Below the pieces are notes generated by a model that was given only the letters and a program-made list of their open reading frames with translations, was not told the origin of the DNA and did no database searches. This document shows, piece after piece, positions 18,270 through 25,962 of a stretch of DNA of 64,000 nucleotides. Positions within the stretch are counted from its first letter, which is position 1, and the number at the start of each line of letters is the position of its first letter. Made by a program: the position numbers and the translations under genes. The DNA comes from Labilibaculum antarcticum (GTDB lineage Bacteria; Bacteroidota; Bacteroidia; Bacteroidales; Marinifilaceae): positions 4,434,361 to 4,498,360 of the forward strand of contig NZ_AP018042.1 in NCBI RefSeq assembly GCF_002356295.1. Direction: 5' to 3'.

Positions 18270-18495
18270 CCCACAAATGGTAATTTGAGGATCACAAATG
18301 GCAAGTTGTACCCCAAAAATGCTAATCTGAAGTGAAAAAATGGCAAGTTAAAGTCGAAAAACAGCGGTTTGGGCATCACAAATAACAATAAGGACCCGAT
18401 AAATGCTAATCTGAAGTGAAAAAATGGCAAGTTAAAGTCGAAAAATAGCGATTTGGGCATCACAAATGGCAATCTGAGCCAGACAAATGGTAGTG
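18270..18495. repeat. Tandem repeat block with 84-base period
   Basis: Two long units with period 84 (18318-18390 and 18402-18475) share ATGCTAATCTGAAGTGAA, then AAATGGCAAGTTAAAGTCGA and TTGGGCATCACAAAT. Shorter motifs ACAAATGGnAAnnTGAG repeat every ~20 bases within and around them. The reverse-strand frame across it is repetitive (PFVMPKSLFFDFNLPF) and not taken as a gene. Confidence 0.75.
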
Positions 18496-18765
18496 TCTCT
18501 ATTTTTGTGTTTTTTCTGTTTGAATACAAATGATCATATCCTTTTCTATTACCAGATATCCTTGAAAGATAAGCGATCTTTTCCCCAGTATGATAAGTAT
18601 GTCAGTTCAATTAAAAAAGTCGTAATTTAAAAGGACGGTTTTGATGATTTGAGAGGCCGTTGTCTGTGCAAATCACAGATAAGCGATGTATAGTGCAATG
18701 CTCTTTATCCTCTTGTCAGCCATTATTTGGGAGAAACAGGCTATGCAATTAACTAAAATACTAAA

Positions 18766-18999
18766 ATGAAAAAAGTAGGAATTATTGGTGGCTCAGGTTT
18801 CATTGGAAGTCACACCACAAAGAAATTTTTACAGGAAGGTTTTAAGGTTCGGGTATCAACAACAGATATTTCGGCTATGCTAAATAATATAAAACCGTCT
18901 CGAAATGCTCGTGTTATTTACAAAAATGAGGCTGCAAAAAAAGATTTAGGAATTGAATTTAATCCAGCTATTGTTCCTTTAACTGAATTCAGTAAATAA
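18766..18999 (+). pseudogene. Internally deleted NAD-dependent epimerase/reductase
   Basis: 77 codons join the N-terminal dinucleotide-binding motif GGSGFIGSHTTKKFLQEGF directly to what looks like the C-terminal end of the same family (KNEAAKKDLGIEFNPAIVP). The ~200 residues of catalytic core (YxxxK and substrate domain) are absent. The frame is preserved, so a clean internal deletion is likely. The product could not be an active reductase. Confidence 0.65.
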
Positions 19000-19148
19000 G
19001 TTGTTACCATCTTAGGAAATATAAAATAACAGCCGGTTTAATAGTCAATTCAGGAGTTGTGAGCCGCTTAAACTTCATTGTAAATTGAAAGCTTTGAGTG
19101 CCGCAGCCGGCTACTATTCTTATACAAACCATTAGTAAGTAAAACAAT

Positions 19149-19236
19149 ATGAAACGTCCATGTATAAAGCTTTCTACACACAGGGAGATGATTATATGGT
19201 AAGTTCCATATGGCAAAAACTTAAAATTATAATCAT
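19149..19236 (+). promoter_or_regulatory. Conserved leader L, copy 1 (frameshifted)
   Basis: Closely matches the leader at 30121-30217: ATGAAACGTCCATG, ACACACAGG.GATGATTAT, ATGGTAAGTTCCATATGGCAA and ATTATAATCATATGAAAA, ending exactly at the downstream start codon. Indels break the small reading frame seen in the other copy (only 17 codons here), so conservation at nucleotide level may matter more than the peptide. Confidence 0.55.
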
Positions 19237-19503
19237 ATGAAAAAAAAGAACTGGAGAATAAGAGTGGGAATATTATTGATTGTTTTCTGTATTCCATTTT
19301 TTCTTTTCCTACCTGCAATTCCATTCCTTGAAATGGAAGCTAAAAGCAAAATTACACTCTCAACAATATCTCTGATTATTGGTGAAGTAATGTTTTGGGT
19401 GGGAGGAATATTGGTTGGTAAAGAACTTTTCGTAAAATACAAATCATACTTTAACCCTAAAAATTGGTTTAAAAAAGGGGATAAGAATAAGGAATCACAA
19501 TGA
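19237..19503 (+). CDS. Small membrane protein, transporter-suffix-domain type
   Basis: 88 residues with two membrane helices (~9-27 and ~42-63) linked by PAIPFLEMEAKSK, then a conserved GEVMFWVGGILVGKELFVKYKSYFNPKNWF segment and a charged tail. This architecture matches short proteins annotated as transporter suffix domain-containing, which resemble the extreme C-terminus of some transporters. Role unknown. The start codon is fused to conserved leader L, which also precedes the SIMPL gene at 30218. Confidence 0.65.
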   Translation: MKKKNWRIRVGILLIVFCIPFFLFLPAIPFLEMEAKSKITLSTISLIIGEVMFWVGGILVGKELFVKYKSYFNPKNWFKKGDKNKESQ

Positions 19504-19585
19504 TATCAGTGATGGCTTTAGATGTTTTGTTGATATAGGAGATATTTCCAAAACCACATTCAAAACAGATATCAGTAATACCGAC

Positions 19586-19730
19586 TTCATAAACACTTGA
19601 TTGATTTTGACTCTTAAGGATCTTTTTTTTCAGTCTATCGATTTTGCATCCAATTTTGATGTTTCCTTAAAGTGGCTATCTTTAAAATTCAATTGAGTAT
19701 TCTTAATATGTTTTTAGACAAACTGGCCAT
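19586..19730. repeat. Dispersed repeat R1, copy A
   Basis: About 145 bases shared with 27180-27325: CTTCATAAACACTTGAT, GACTCTTAAGGATCT, CAATTTTGATGTT.CC and TATCTTTAAAATTCAAT, then TTTTTAGACAAACT. The last part also occurs at 17325-17385. A 61-codon frame starting with GTG at 19784 just downstream shows no family and is not called. Confidence 0.7.
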
Positions 19731-19972
19731 AGTGCCAAGTGCAATAAGACCGATGACAGAACTAAAATAGAAAGTAAATCATTGTGAAAGGACAGAAAGA
19801 AAAAGTTACCAGAGACCCAAGGCTGCCGAATGTTTTAGTATATTTTGCCAAGCTCACAAATGGCACATTTTATTTTTGTCCTGATGCAAAAAGCCAGGCC
19901 TTCGACAAAATTTTAAGAGTCAATTTTATCAACCCACTTTACAAATATTGCCCGAAACATATAATTTGAACT

Positions 19973-20524
19973 ATGGAGAATGAAAACTTAATAAAATGGG
20001 TAAATGAATTTACCAACGAGCTGTACAAATGGGCGTATTATAAAACCTCATCGGCCGAAACCGCAGAAGATTTGGTACAAGAAACTTTTTTGGCTGCAGC
20101 TGAAAAAGTAAGCACTTTTAAGGGGGATAGTTCTGCTAAAACATGGCTGTTCTCAATTTTAAACCATAAGATAATTGACTATTACAGAAAGAAGGTAAAT
20201 AAACCAGTTGCCATGGAAAGCAATACGATTGCAAGCTATTTTGATGAGGATGGAAGTTGGCAAAAAGAGAAACGACCTAAAGACTGGCAGGATGAAGAAA
20301 ATCATTTGCTTGACGATAATGATTTTCAGCAGATTTTAAAAAAATGCCTCGATGCTTTGCCTGAAAAATGGAGTACTTGCGTTAAGTTGAAATACCTGAC
20401 TGAAAAAAGTGGTGAAGATATTTGTCAGGAATTAGAGATTGCTCCTACTAATTATTGGCAGATAGTACATAGGTCAAAATTACAATTGAGAAATTGTATT
20501 GAAAATAACTGGTTTAAAAATTAG
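19973..20524 (+). CDS. ECF-type sigma-70 family RNA polymerase sigma factor
   Basis: 183 residues with a region-2 helix set (AEDLVQETFLAAAEKVSTFKGDSSAKTWLFSILNHKIIDYYRKK at ~30-75) and a region-4 helix-turn-helix (ALPEKWSTCVKLKYLTEKSGEDICQELEI at ~128-158). There is no region 1 or 3, so it is ECF-like. The next gene, 4 bases downstream, carries a zinc anti-sigma signature, making a sigma/anti-sigma pair. The linked redox genes downstream (rhodanese-thioredoxin, YceI) suggest an oxidative or nitrosative stress regulon, which is inference. Confidence 0.9.
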   Translation: MENENLIKWVNEFTNELYKWAYYKTSSAETAEDLVQETFLAAAEKVSTFKGDSSAKTWLFSILNHKIIDYYRKKVNKPVAMESNTIASYFDEDGSWQKEKRPKDWQDEENHLLDDNDFQQILKKCLDALPEKWSTCVKLKYLTEKSGEDICQELEIAPTNYWQIVHRSKLQLRNCIENNWFKN

Positions 20525-20528
20525 AAAC

Positions 20529-20798
20529 ATGAAGAAACTAATGCATCTTTTTTTCCTTTCCTGTTTGAAGGCTACTGAATTGATTGAAAAGAAATTTCAT
20601 TTTGAACTTTCGGTAAAGGAAAAACTACAACTCAAAATGCACAAAATGATGTGCAGTGCTTGCTCAAATTACGAAAAACAAAGTAGCTTGATTGAGAAAG
20701 TAATTTCAAATTTAGAAAAATCAAAAGTATCAACTATTGATGTTGAGGCACTTAAAAGTACAATAACAAAAAAAATTGAAGGCCTTGATGAAAACTAA
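20529..20798 (+). CDS. Zinc-binding anti-sigma factor (small)
   Basis: 89 residues; the ATG at 20529 is preferred over an in-frame TTG at 20499. It contains H-x3-C-x2-C in KMHKMMCSACSNYE, the zinc-associated anti-sigma signature, preceded by a helical segment. It has no membrane helix, so it is probably a soluble redox-responsive anti-sigma factor like RsrA/ChrR-N types. It immediately follows the sigma factor and overlaps the next gene by 11 bases. Confidence 0.75.
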   Translation: MKKLMHLFFLSCLKATELIEKKFHFELSVKEKLQLKMHKMMCSACSNYEKQSSLIEKVISNLEKSKVSTIDVEALKSTITKKIEGLDEN

Positions 20799-21018
20799 AA
20801 ATGTAAGCTATCTGCAATTGGCGACAGATAAAACCAGTTTATTCAGAGCTTTAAAAGTGGCTTTGTTTATCGGTATTATTCTAAACCTCATTAATAATCC
20901 ACAGTTATTTCAAGTTTCTTCAGACACAGAAATCCATCTTAGCCGAATTATTTTGACATTTTTAGTCCCTTTTTGTGTTTCTTTATTCTCTTCAGTTTTA
21001 GCAAACAGAAATAAATAG
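20788..21018 (+). CDS. NrtS-like small membrane protein
   Basis: 76 residues from the ATG at 20788, which overlaps the anti-sigma gene. It has two membrane helices (~23-40 and ~52-70) with the pattern RALKVALFIGIILNLINNP and ILTFLVPFCVSLFSSV, as in small proteins annotated nitrate/nitrite transporter NrtS. Coupling to a sigma/anti-sigma pair is unusual. Transport activity is inferred from family naming only. Confidence 0.6.
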   Translation: MKTKNVSYLQLATDKTSLFRALKVALFIGIILNLINNPQLFQVSSDTEIHLSRIILTFLVPFCVSLFSSVLANRNK

Positions 21019-21124
21019 CTCAGCCTATAATTCTGATTCTCAATCATCAAAAAAAATATTGCCGATTATTTGTCAGGTTTCAAAATGTATACGACAGTTT
21101 AGTAAATCGTAAAATTTTGAAATC

Positions 21125-21874
21125 ATGAAACGAATATTATCATTAGTCTTTCCCTGCTTTTTATTTTTAACTGCTTGCGGTCAAAATCAGACTATTAAAG
21201 AAGTTAATTCCACCGAATTTGAAAAACTCATTAAAGATTCATCAGGCACATTGCTTGATGTACGTACTCTTGGTGAGTTTAAAAATGGGCATATAAAAGA
21301 TGCCGGACAATTAAACTACTATGCTTTAGGATTCAGGAAGAAGTTATTATTGCTTCCTAAAAACCAAGCCATTTACCTGTATTGCAACACAGGCTACAGA
21401 AGCCAAAAAGCTGCTGAAATATTAGCGGAAAATGGATACAAAAATATTTATAATCTGGAACACGGCATTATGGAGTGGAATTTAAAAAACCTTCCTGTTT
21501 TAGTTGACCTTGATGCCAAACCTGATACCGAAAATAAAATGGAAGTGGACGAATTTACCGCTTTGATAAATTCTGAACAACTAGTATTTGCTGATTTTTA
21601 TGCCCCTTGGTGTGCTCCGTGCCGTAAAATGATGCCAATGATTGATAGCCTTAAAACAGAATACAAAGACAAAATTACAATCGTTAAAATCAATTCTGAT
21701 GCAAGTAAAAAACTGATGAAAGAATTAACTGTTGTTAGTGTTCCCTATTTGGTTTTGTATCGTAAAGGCAAAATTATTTTTACGCACAATGGAAGTATTG
21801 GCAAGAATGAATTGGTGAGTTTATTTGAAGAAAATAGAATGAAATACACTCAGGTACAGGGTGATGAAAAATAA
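21125..21874 (+). CDS. Rhodanese-thioredoxin fusion lipoprotein
   Basis: 249 residues. The signal peptide has lipobox LTAC, with acylated C18. The rhodanese domain (~25-125) carries active-site C87 in YLYCNTGYRS. The thioredoxin domain (~138-245) has W162-C163-A-P-C166 and the cis-Pro segment VVSVPYLVLY. It should move sulfane sulfur or reduce disulfides in the periplasm, with the thioredoxin part perhaps resolving the rhodanese persulfide. Its place after the sigma/anti-sigma pair and before YceI suggests a redox-stress operon. Confidence 0.9.
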   Translation: MKRILSLVFPCFLFLTACGQNQTIKEVNSTEFEKLIKDSSGTLLDVRTLGEFKNGHIKDAGQLNYYALGFRKKLLLLPKNQAIYLYCNTGYRSQKAAEILAENGYKNIYNLEHGIMEWNLKNLPVLVDLDAKPDTENKMEVDEFTALINSEQLVFADFYAPWCAPCRKMMPMIDSLKTEYKDKITIVKINSDASKKLMKELTVVSVPYLVLYRKGKIIFTHNGSIGKNELVSLFEENRMKYTQVQGDEK

Positions 21875-22014
21875 TCAGAAAAAAACCTGATTGTTCTGTC
21901 AGGTTTGAAAAATTTACCGACTGTTTGTTTGAAAGTAAATTTTGTTTAATAGTAAGAATTTGAAATAACAGCAAAATTCGCAATTCATATAATCACCGTT
22001 TAATTGAAAATAAT

Positions 22015-22494
22015 ATGATACCGAAAAAGAAAAAAATATTGAAAATTGGAGTAATCCTGCTAATAGCTGGTTTACTTATAGGTGGCGGAACTGTTTTATA
22101 CATGTTCAATATGCCACATCGTAATGTTCAAAGTGCTTCTACTGATTTTAGCCTTTCGGCTTCTCAATTGGTTGCTGAATATCTTGAAAATCCAGCAGAA
22201 TCAAATGAAAAATACCTTGCTAATGATGGAGAATCAAAGGTTTTAGAAATTAAAGGTACCGTTGCCAAAATCAGCGAAGATTTTAAGGGACAAAAAGTTG
22301 TTTTGCTTAAGGGAACTTCGGACAAAGCTGGAGTTAGCTGCACATTTACGAAAGAAACCAATGAAAATATTTCAAATACCAGGGTAGGCGAAATAGTAAC
22401 CATTAAAGGTGTAATTCGTTTAGGAGCTTCGTTTGACTCCGACTTGGAAATGTACGAGAACGTAGTTCTTGAAAAAAGTGATTTAGTTAAATAA
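22015..22494 (+). CDS. Membrane-anchored OB-fold protein (tRNA_anti-like)
   Basis: 159 residues: a short basic N-terminus and one membrane helix (~10-30), then an extracytoplasmic domain. SASQLVAEYLENPAESNEKYL and EIKGTVAKISED, followed by VGEIVTIKGVIRLGASFDSDLEMYENVVLEKS, match the tRNA_anti-like OB-fold family (PF12869 type). The fold probably binds a ligand other than tRNA; function is unknown. The next gene, YceI, starts 28 bases later, so co-transcription is likely. Confidence 0.75.
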   Translation: MIPKKKKILKIGVILLIAGLLIGGGTVLYMFNMPHRNVQSASTDFSLSASQLVAEYLENPAESNEKYLANDGESKVLEIKGTVAKISEDFKGQKVVLLKGTSDKAGVSCTFTKETNENISNTRVGEIVTIKGVIRLGASFDSDLEMYENVVLEKSDLVK

Positions 22495-22522
22495 TTAGTA
22501 ACCGATTTTAAAATTATATATC

Positions 22523-23089
22523 ATGAAAAAAGTTAAATTTTTAGTAAGTATGTCGGCAATAGTTTTAACATTATTTGCCTTTAGCCCACCAGTTGGAAAA
22601 TTAGTTAGTTCGAAAACACATGTGAAATTTTTCTCGCACACCGGTGTTGAAGATATCCAGGCCAATAACTATACAAGCATAAGTACCATTGCCCCATCAA
22701 CAGGTGATGTCGTTTTTTCGGTTCCAATGCAAAGTTTTGAGTTTGAAAAGGCTTTAATGCAAAAACATTTTAACAGCAAGAAATTTTTGGAGACAAAAGC
22801 ATTTCCTAAAGCAAAGCTAAAAGGAAAGATTACCAACTTAGCTCAAATAAATTTTGAAAAGGATGGCATGTATCTGGCTAATTTTGAAGGTAATCTGACA
22901 ATTAAAGGTGTAACAAAACCGATAAAAGAAAAAGGAAATATTACTGTAAAAGGGAATCAAATTGAAGTGCAAAGTACATTCAATATCACATTGGCTGATT
23001 ATGGAATAACTTTCGTGAAAGGAAAACCTGCATCGAACATTGCCAAAACAGTTGAGATAACTGTTCACGCAGAGTATCAAGCTAAATAG
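22523..23089 (+). CDS. YceI family periplasmic protein
   Basis: 188 residues with an N-terminal signal peptide and a lipocalin-like YceI domain: SKTHVKFFSHTGVEDIQANN, VVFSVPMQSFEFEKALMQ..F, and FEGNLTIKGVTKPI as the conserved central strand. The family binds polyisoprenoids such as quinones and is linked to acid or osmotic stress and periplasmic electron carriers. It shares an upstream gene with an OB-fold domain and ends in a strong hairpin. Confidence 0.9.
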   Translation: MKKVKFLVSMSAIVLTLFAFSPPVGKLVSSKTHVKFFSHTGVEDIQANNYTSISTIAPSTGDVVFSVPMQSFEFEKALMQKHFNSKKFLETKAFPKAKLKGKITNLAQINFEKDGMYLANFEGNLTIKGVTKPIKEKGNITVKGNQIEVQSTFNITLADYGITFVKGKPASNIAKTVEITVHAEYQAK

Positions 23090-23110
23090 ACATACTACAC
23101 TATTTTTTGT

Positions 23111-23141
23111 AGGAAGTAAAATTCTGACAATTTTACTTCCT
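23111..23141 (+). terminator. Hairpin after YceI gene
   Basis: Perfect 13-bp stem (AGGAAGTAAAATT / AATTTTACTTCCT) with loop CTGAC, 21 bases after the stop. No clear T tract follows, so it may stabilise the mRNA end rather than terminate intrinsically. Confidence 0.6.
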
Positions 23142-23301
23142 GCATTATTAATGCTCAAATATTTTGGTGGCATTCTAAGCATGATTATAAGAAAAGGTCG
23201 ATGCTAAGGATATTATTATAAACATTCCATACTTCCTTATTGTTTTAGCTCTTGCCATTGAATTTAAAAAGGAATATGCCCTAACATATAAATAGTAGTG
23301 T

Positions 23302-23817
23302 ATGATTAAGTTTATTTTCAAATCGGTTTTACTACTTTCTTTCGGACTTCTTAGTACTGGTTTGAGAGTAGCTCCAGAGGATAAAATTTTGTTTTCAATT
23401 GGACGAAGCAAAGATGCAAACGAAATCTACTATTCATTAAATTTAGACAAATACAATCGGCTGAATGCCGAAAACCCAATACAAGTTTACTGGATAAAAA
23501 GAACCAGAAAAAGTAAGATTGTACCTTTAACATGGATTCAACAAAAATTTGCTTACGGTATAGTTTATCTTTCAAAATCAGAAAACTATGCTAAATTTAG
23601 ACTCGCGGCTTACGATAAACGGGTTTTTGAACTAAAGAAAAACAAGAACAATGAATTCAGGGTTTTCACAATGTCTAATAATGTGGAAGTTGAAGTTGAT
23701 AGAGTGTTTATTTACATTACTGGGGGTACTTTCTGGATTCCTAAAATTCCCAAAGTTGAGCTCTATGCAACCTTATCTAGAACTGACAAGAAAATAAAAG
23801 AAACCATAATTCCATAA
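23302..23817 (+). CDS. DUF4833 domain protein, exported
   Basis: 171 residues. A hydrophobic N-terminus (FKSVLLLSFGLLSTG) is a likely signal peptide. The body has the DUF4833 pattern: ILFSIGRSKDANEIYYSLNL, NPIQVYWIKRT, and TWIQQKFAYGIVYLS. Function unknown. It is followed after 11 bases by the cysteine-dioxygenase-like gene, so the two are probably one transcript. Confidence 0.75.
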   Translation: MIKFIFKSVLLLSFGLLSTGLRVAPEDKILFSIGRSKDANEIYYSLNLDKYNRLNAENPIQVYWIKRTRKSKIVPLTWIQQKFAYGIVYLSKSENYAKFRLAAYDKRVFELKKNKNNEFRVFTMSNNVEVEVDRVFIYITGGTFWIPKIPKVELYATLSRTDKKIKETIIP

Positions 23818-23828
23818 AACTCAATATT

Positions 23829-24533
23829 ATGAATACGGGCTTTTCAAAAAATATAGAGAATCTGATAAACGATCTCAGAAATCAGAATTCGGTCACCAAT
23901 CCGATGGTTTTAGAGATGGTTGAAAGTTATAAACTAACAGAACAAGATGTCGCCCAATATTTTTCTTACAACCATTCCCCAGATGAAAGTTACGGCAGGC
24001 AGTTGATTTACGATAACGGAAATTTTAAAATCCTTTTAATGTCATGGAAACCGGGAGATTTTACTGCCATCCACAATCATGGCTATACCGAGTGGGGTTG
24101 TGTTTACTTTTTTGGTGAAGCTACCCATCGTTTGTACAGCGTAACAAATGATGAACTGAAAATTATTCAAAAAGACAATTTTCAAAAAGGGCAAATTGCT
24201 TCGGTGAGTGGAAATTTAACTCATATGATGGGCAATTCAAGTTCCAAAAACTTTAGCACTCTTCATATTTATGGTTCAAACAGCCAGCAAAGCGATGTTT
24301 CAAAGGATGCTATTGTTTATCTTCCCGAATTAGATAAGGAAGTAACAACAATGGGTTCGGCATATTTGAATATGGACAAGCAACTTATTCTTTCTGAAAA
24401 GCCATTGATAAACGTAAGTAACGAGCTTGTTGCCGATTATTTTTCATTGGTAAAACTGTTTTATGAATGCAATGGACTTTCGCCCCTCTTGCGTAATATG
24501 GAGAAGAAATTGGGAAATAGAAGTATTAATTAA
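23829..24533 (+). CDS. Cysteine dioxygenase-like cupin protein
   Basis: 234-residue cupin whose iron ligands would be H82 and H84 in TAIHNHGYTEW and H132 in NLTHMMGN, the three-His pattern of cysteine dioxygenase type thiol dioxygenases. LHIYGSN (~145) closes the barrel. These enzymes oxidise a thiol to a sulfinate, for example cysteine to cysteine sulfinate. The adjacent PLP decarboxylase gene, 13 bases on, would suit the next step to hypotaurine. Substrate (cysteine or another thiol) is inference. Confidence 0.8.
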   Translation: MNTGFSKNIENLINDLRNQNSVTNPMVLEMVESYKLTEQDVAQYFSYNHSPDESYGRQLIYDNGNFKILLMSWKPGDFTAIHNHGYTEWGCVYFFGEATHRLYSVTNDELKIIQKDNFQKGQIASVSGNLTHMMGNSSSKNFSTLHIYGSNSQQSDVSKDAIVYLPELDKEVTTMGSAYLNMDKQLILSEKPLINVSNELVADYFSLVKLFYECNGLSPLLRNMEKKLGNRSIN

Positions 24534-24546
24534 GCAGAAAACAAAA

Positions 24547-25962
24547 ATGAAAGATATTGAGATTTTATCAGGAGCATTTGAGAAAATTAGAGCTTATATT
24601 CAAGAAAATCAAAACGATTCTCAACCCGTAGTTAAATTCAAAAGCCCTGAAGAATTGAAGGAAGTATTTGATTTTAAAGTTGGCGAAAACGGAGTTTCCG
24701 AGAACGAATTTCTTGAACTTTTAGACAAGTATTTGGAATATTCAGTAAGAACAGGCAACAAGCAGTTTTTAAATCAACTGTATTCAGGTTTTAATTTCCC
24801 GGCTTTTATTGGTGAGGTGTTTAGCGTTTTGGCAAATACTTCAATGTACACATACGAAGTAGCCCCGGTTGCCACTGTCATCGAAACGGAAATGATTTCA
24901 CTAATGAACAGTTATGCGGGTTATTCCGATGGCGATGGAATTTTTGTAAGTGGTGGGAGCAACGCAAATTTAATTGCCATGTTCTCGGCTCGAAACAGAA
25001 TTTTTCCAGATAGCCGCTTTGAAGGATATGACCGAAACAATAAACTAGTTGCTTTTGTAAATGAGCAAGCGCATTATTCATTTGAAACCGCGGCTAATAT
25101 TTTAGGTATTGGGGCAAAAAATGTAATCAAAGTAAAAGCCGACAAAAACGGCAAACTCATTAGCTCGGAATTGGAAAAGGAAATAGCAAAGGCTATTAGT
25201 CGTGGCGAAAAACCATTTTTTGCTGTCGCAACTTGTGCAACAACATTGTTGGGAGCTTATGATCCAATTGAAGAAATGGCTGAGATATGCAAAAAACACA
25301 ATATTTGGCTTCATGCCGATGGCTCATTTGGCGGTTCTTTGATATTAAGCGATAAAAACCGGTATTTAATGAAAGGCATTGAGCAAACCGATTCATTTGC
25401 CTGGAATCCTCATAAACTCATGAATATCCCTCTGATTTGTTCTGCACTGCTTGTTAAAAAACGCGGCACACTTCAACACAATATTACAGATATAAATACC
25501 GATTACATTTTTCATGATATTGATGCCATTGAAGATTTAGGAAAGAAATCAATACAATGTGGAAGAAAAGTAGATGCAGTTAAACTTTGGTTTGCGTGGA
25601 AATATTTTGGCTTAGAAGGTTACCAAAAGCGCATCGACAATTTAATTGACATGGCTGTTTATGCCGAAAACATTGTAAATGAAAATCCGCAGCTTGAGCT
25701 TTTATCTGAAAGAAATTCTTTTGCTGTTTGCTTTCGATACATTCCTAAAAATGAAAGCGATTTGAATAAATTCAATCTTGAATTACGCGAATCCTTAAGA
25801 AAATCGGGCAAGTCAATTGTGAACTATGGTTACATTGGTAAAACATTGGCAATACGCCTGATTACAGCAAACGGGGAACTGCAGAAGTCGGACATTGATT
25901 TGTTTTTTGCCAATTTATTGTTCGAAGTAGAAAAACTTGAAAATGCGATTTTCAATGCCTGA
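24547..25962 (+). CDS. PLP-dependent group II decarboxylase
   Basis: 471 residues. The ATG at 24547 is chosen because an upstream start at 24463 would overlap the preceding gene by 70 bases. The fold-type I aspartate aminotransferase-like core has VSGGSNANLIAM, the PLP-phosphate region CATTLLGAYDP, the Asp of HADGSFGGS and lysine K290 in AWNPHKLMN. It is of the glutamate/cysteine-sulfinate/aromatic decarboxylase group. Placed after a cysteine-dioxygenase-like gene, it is a candidate cysteine sulfinate decarboxylase producing hypotaurine. It overlaps the next gene by 8 bases. Confidence 0.87.
   Translation: MKDIEILSGAFEKIRAYIQENQNDSQPVVKFKSPEELKEVFDFKVGENGVSENEFLELLDKYLEYSVRTGNKQFLNQLYSGFNFPAFIGEVFSVLANTSMYTYEVAPVATVIETEMISLMNSYAGYSDGDGIFVSGGSNANLIAMFSARNRIFPDSRFEGYDRNNKLVAFVNEQAHYSFETAANILGIGAKNVIKVKADKNGKLISSELEKEIAKAISRGEKPFFAVATCATTLLGAYDPIEEMAEICKKHNIWLHADGSFGGSLILSDKNRYLMKGIEQTDSFAWNPHKLMNIPLICSALLVKKRGTLQHNITDINTDYIFHDIDAIEDLGKKSIQCGRKVDAVKLWFAWKYFGLEGYQKRIDNLIDMAVYAENIVNENPQLELLSERNSFAVCFRYIPKNESDLNKFNLELRESLRKSGKSIVNYGYIGKTLAIRLITANGELQKSDIDLFFANLLFEVEKLENAIFNA

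Noticed and set aside
18266-18529. 87-codon reverse frame
   Set aside because: Entirely within the 84-base tandem repeat block; repetitive peptide.
19784-19969. 61-codon frame starting with GTG before the sigma factor
   Set aside because: No family, unusual start, overlaps the end of repeat R1; likely untranslated leader.
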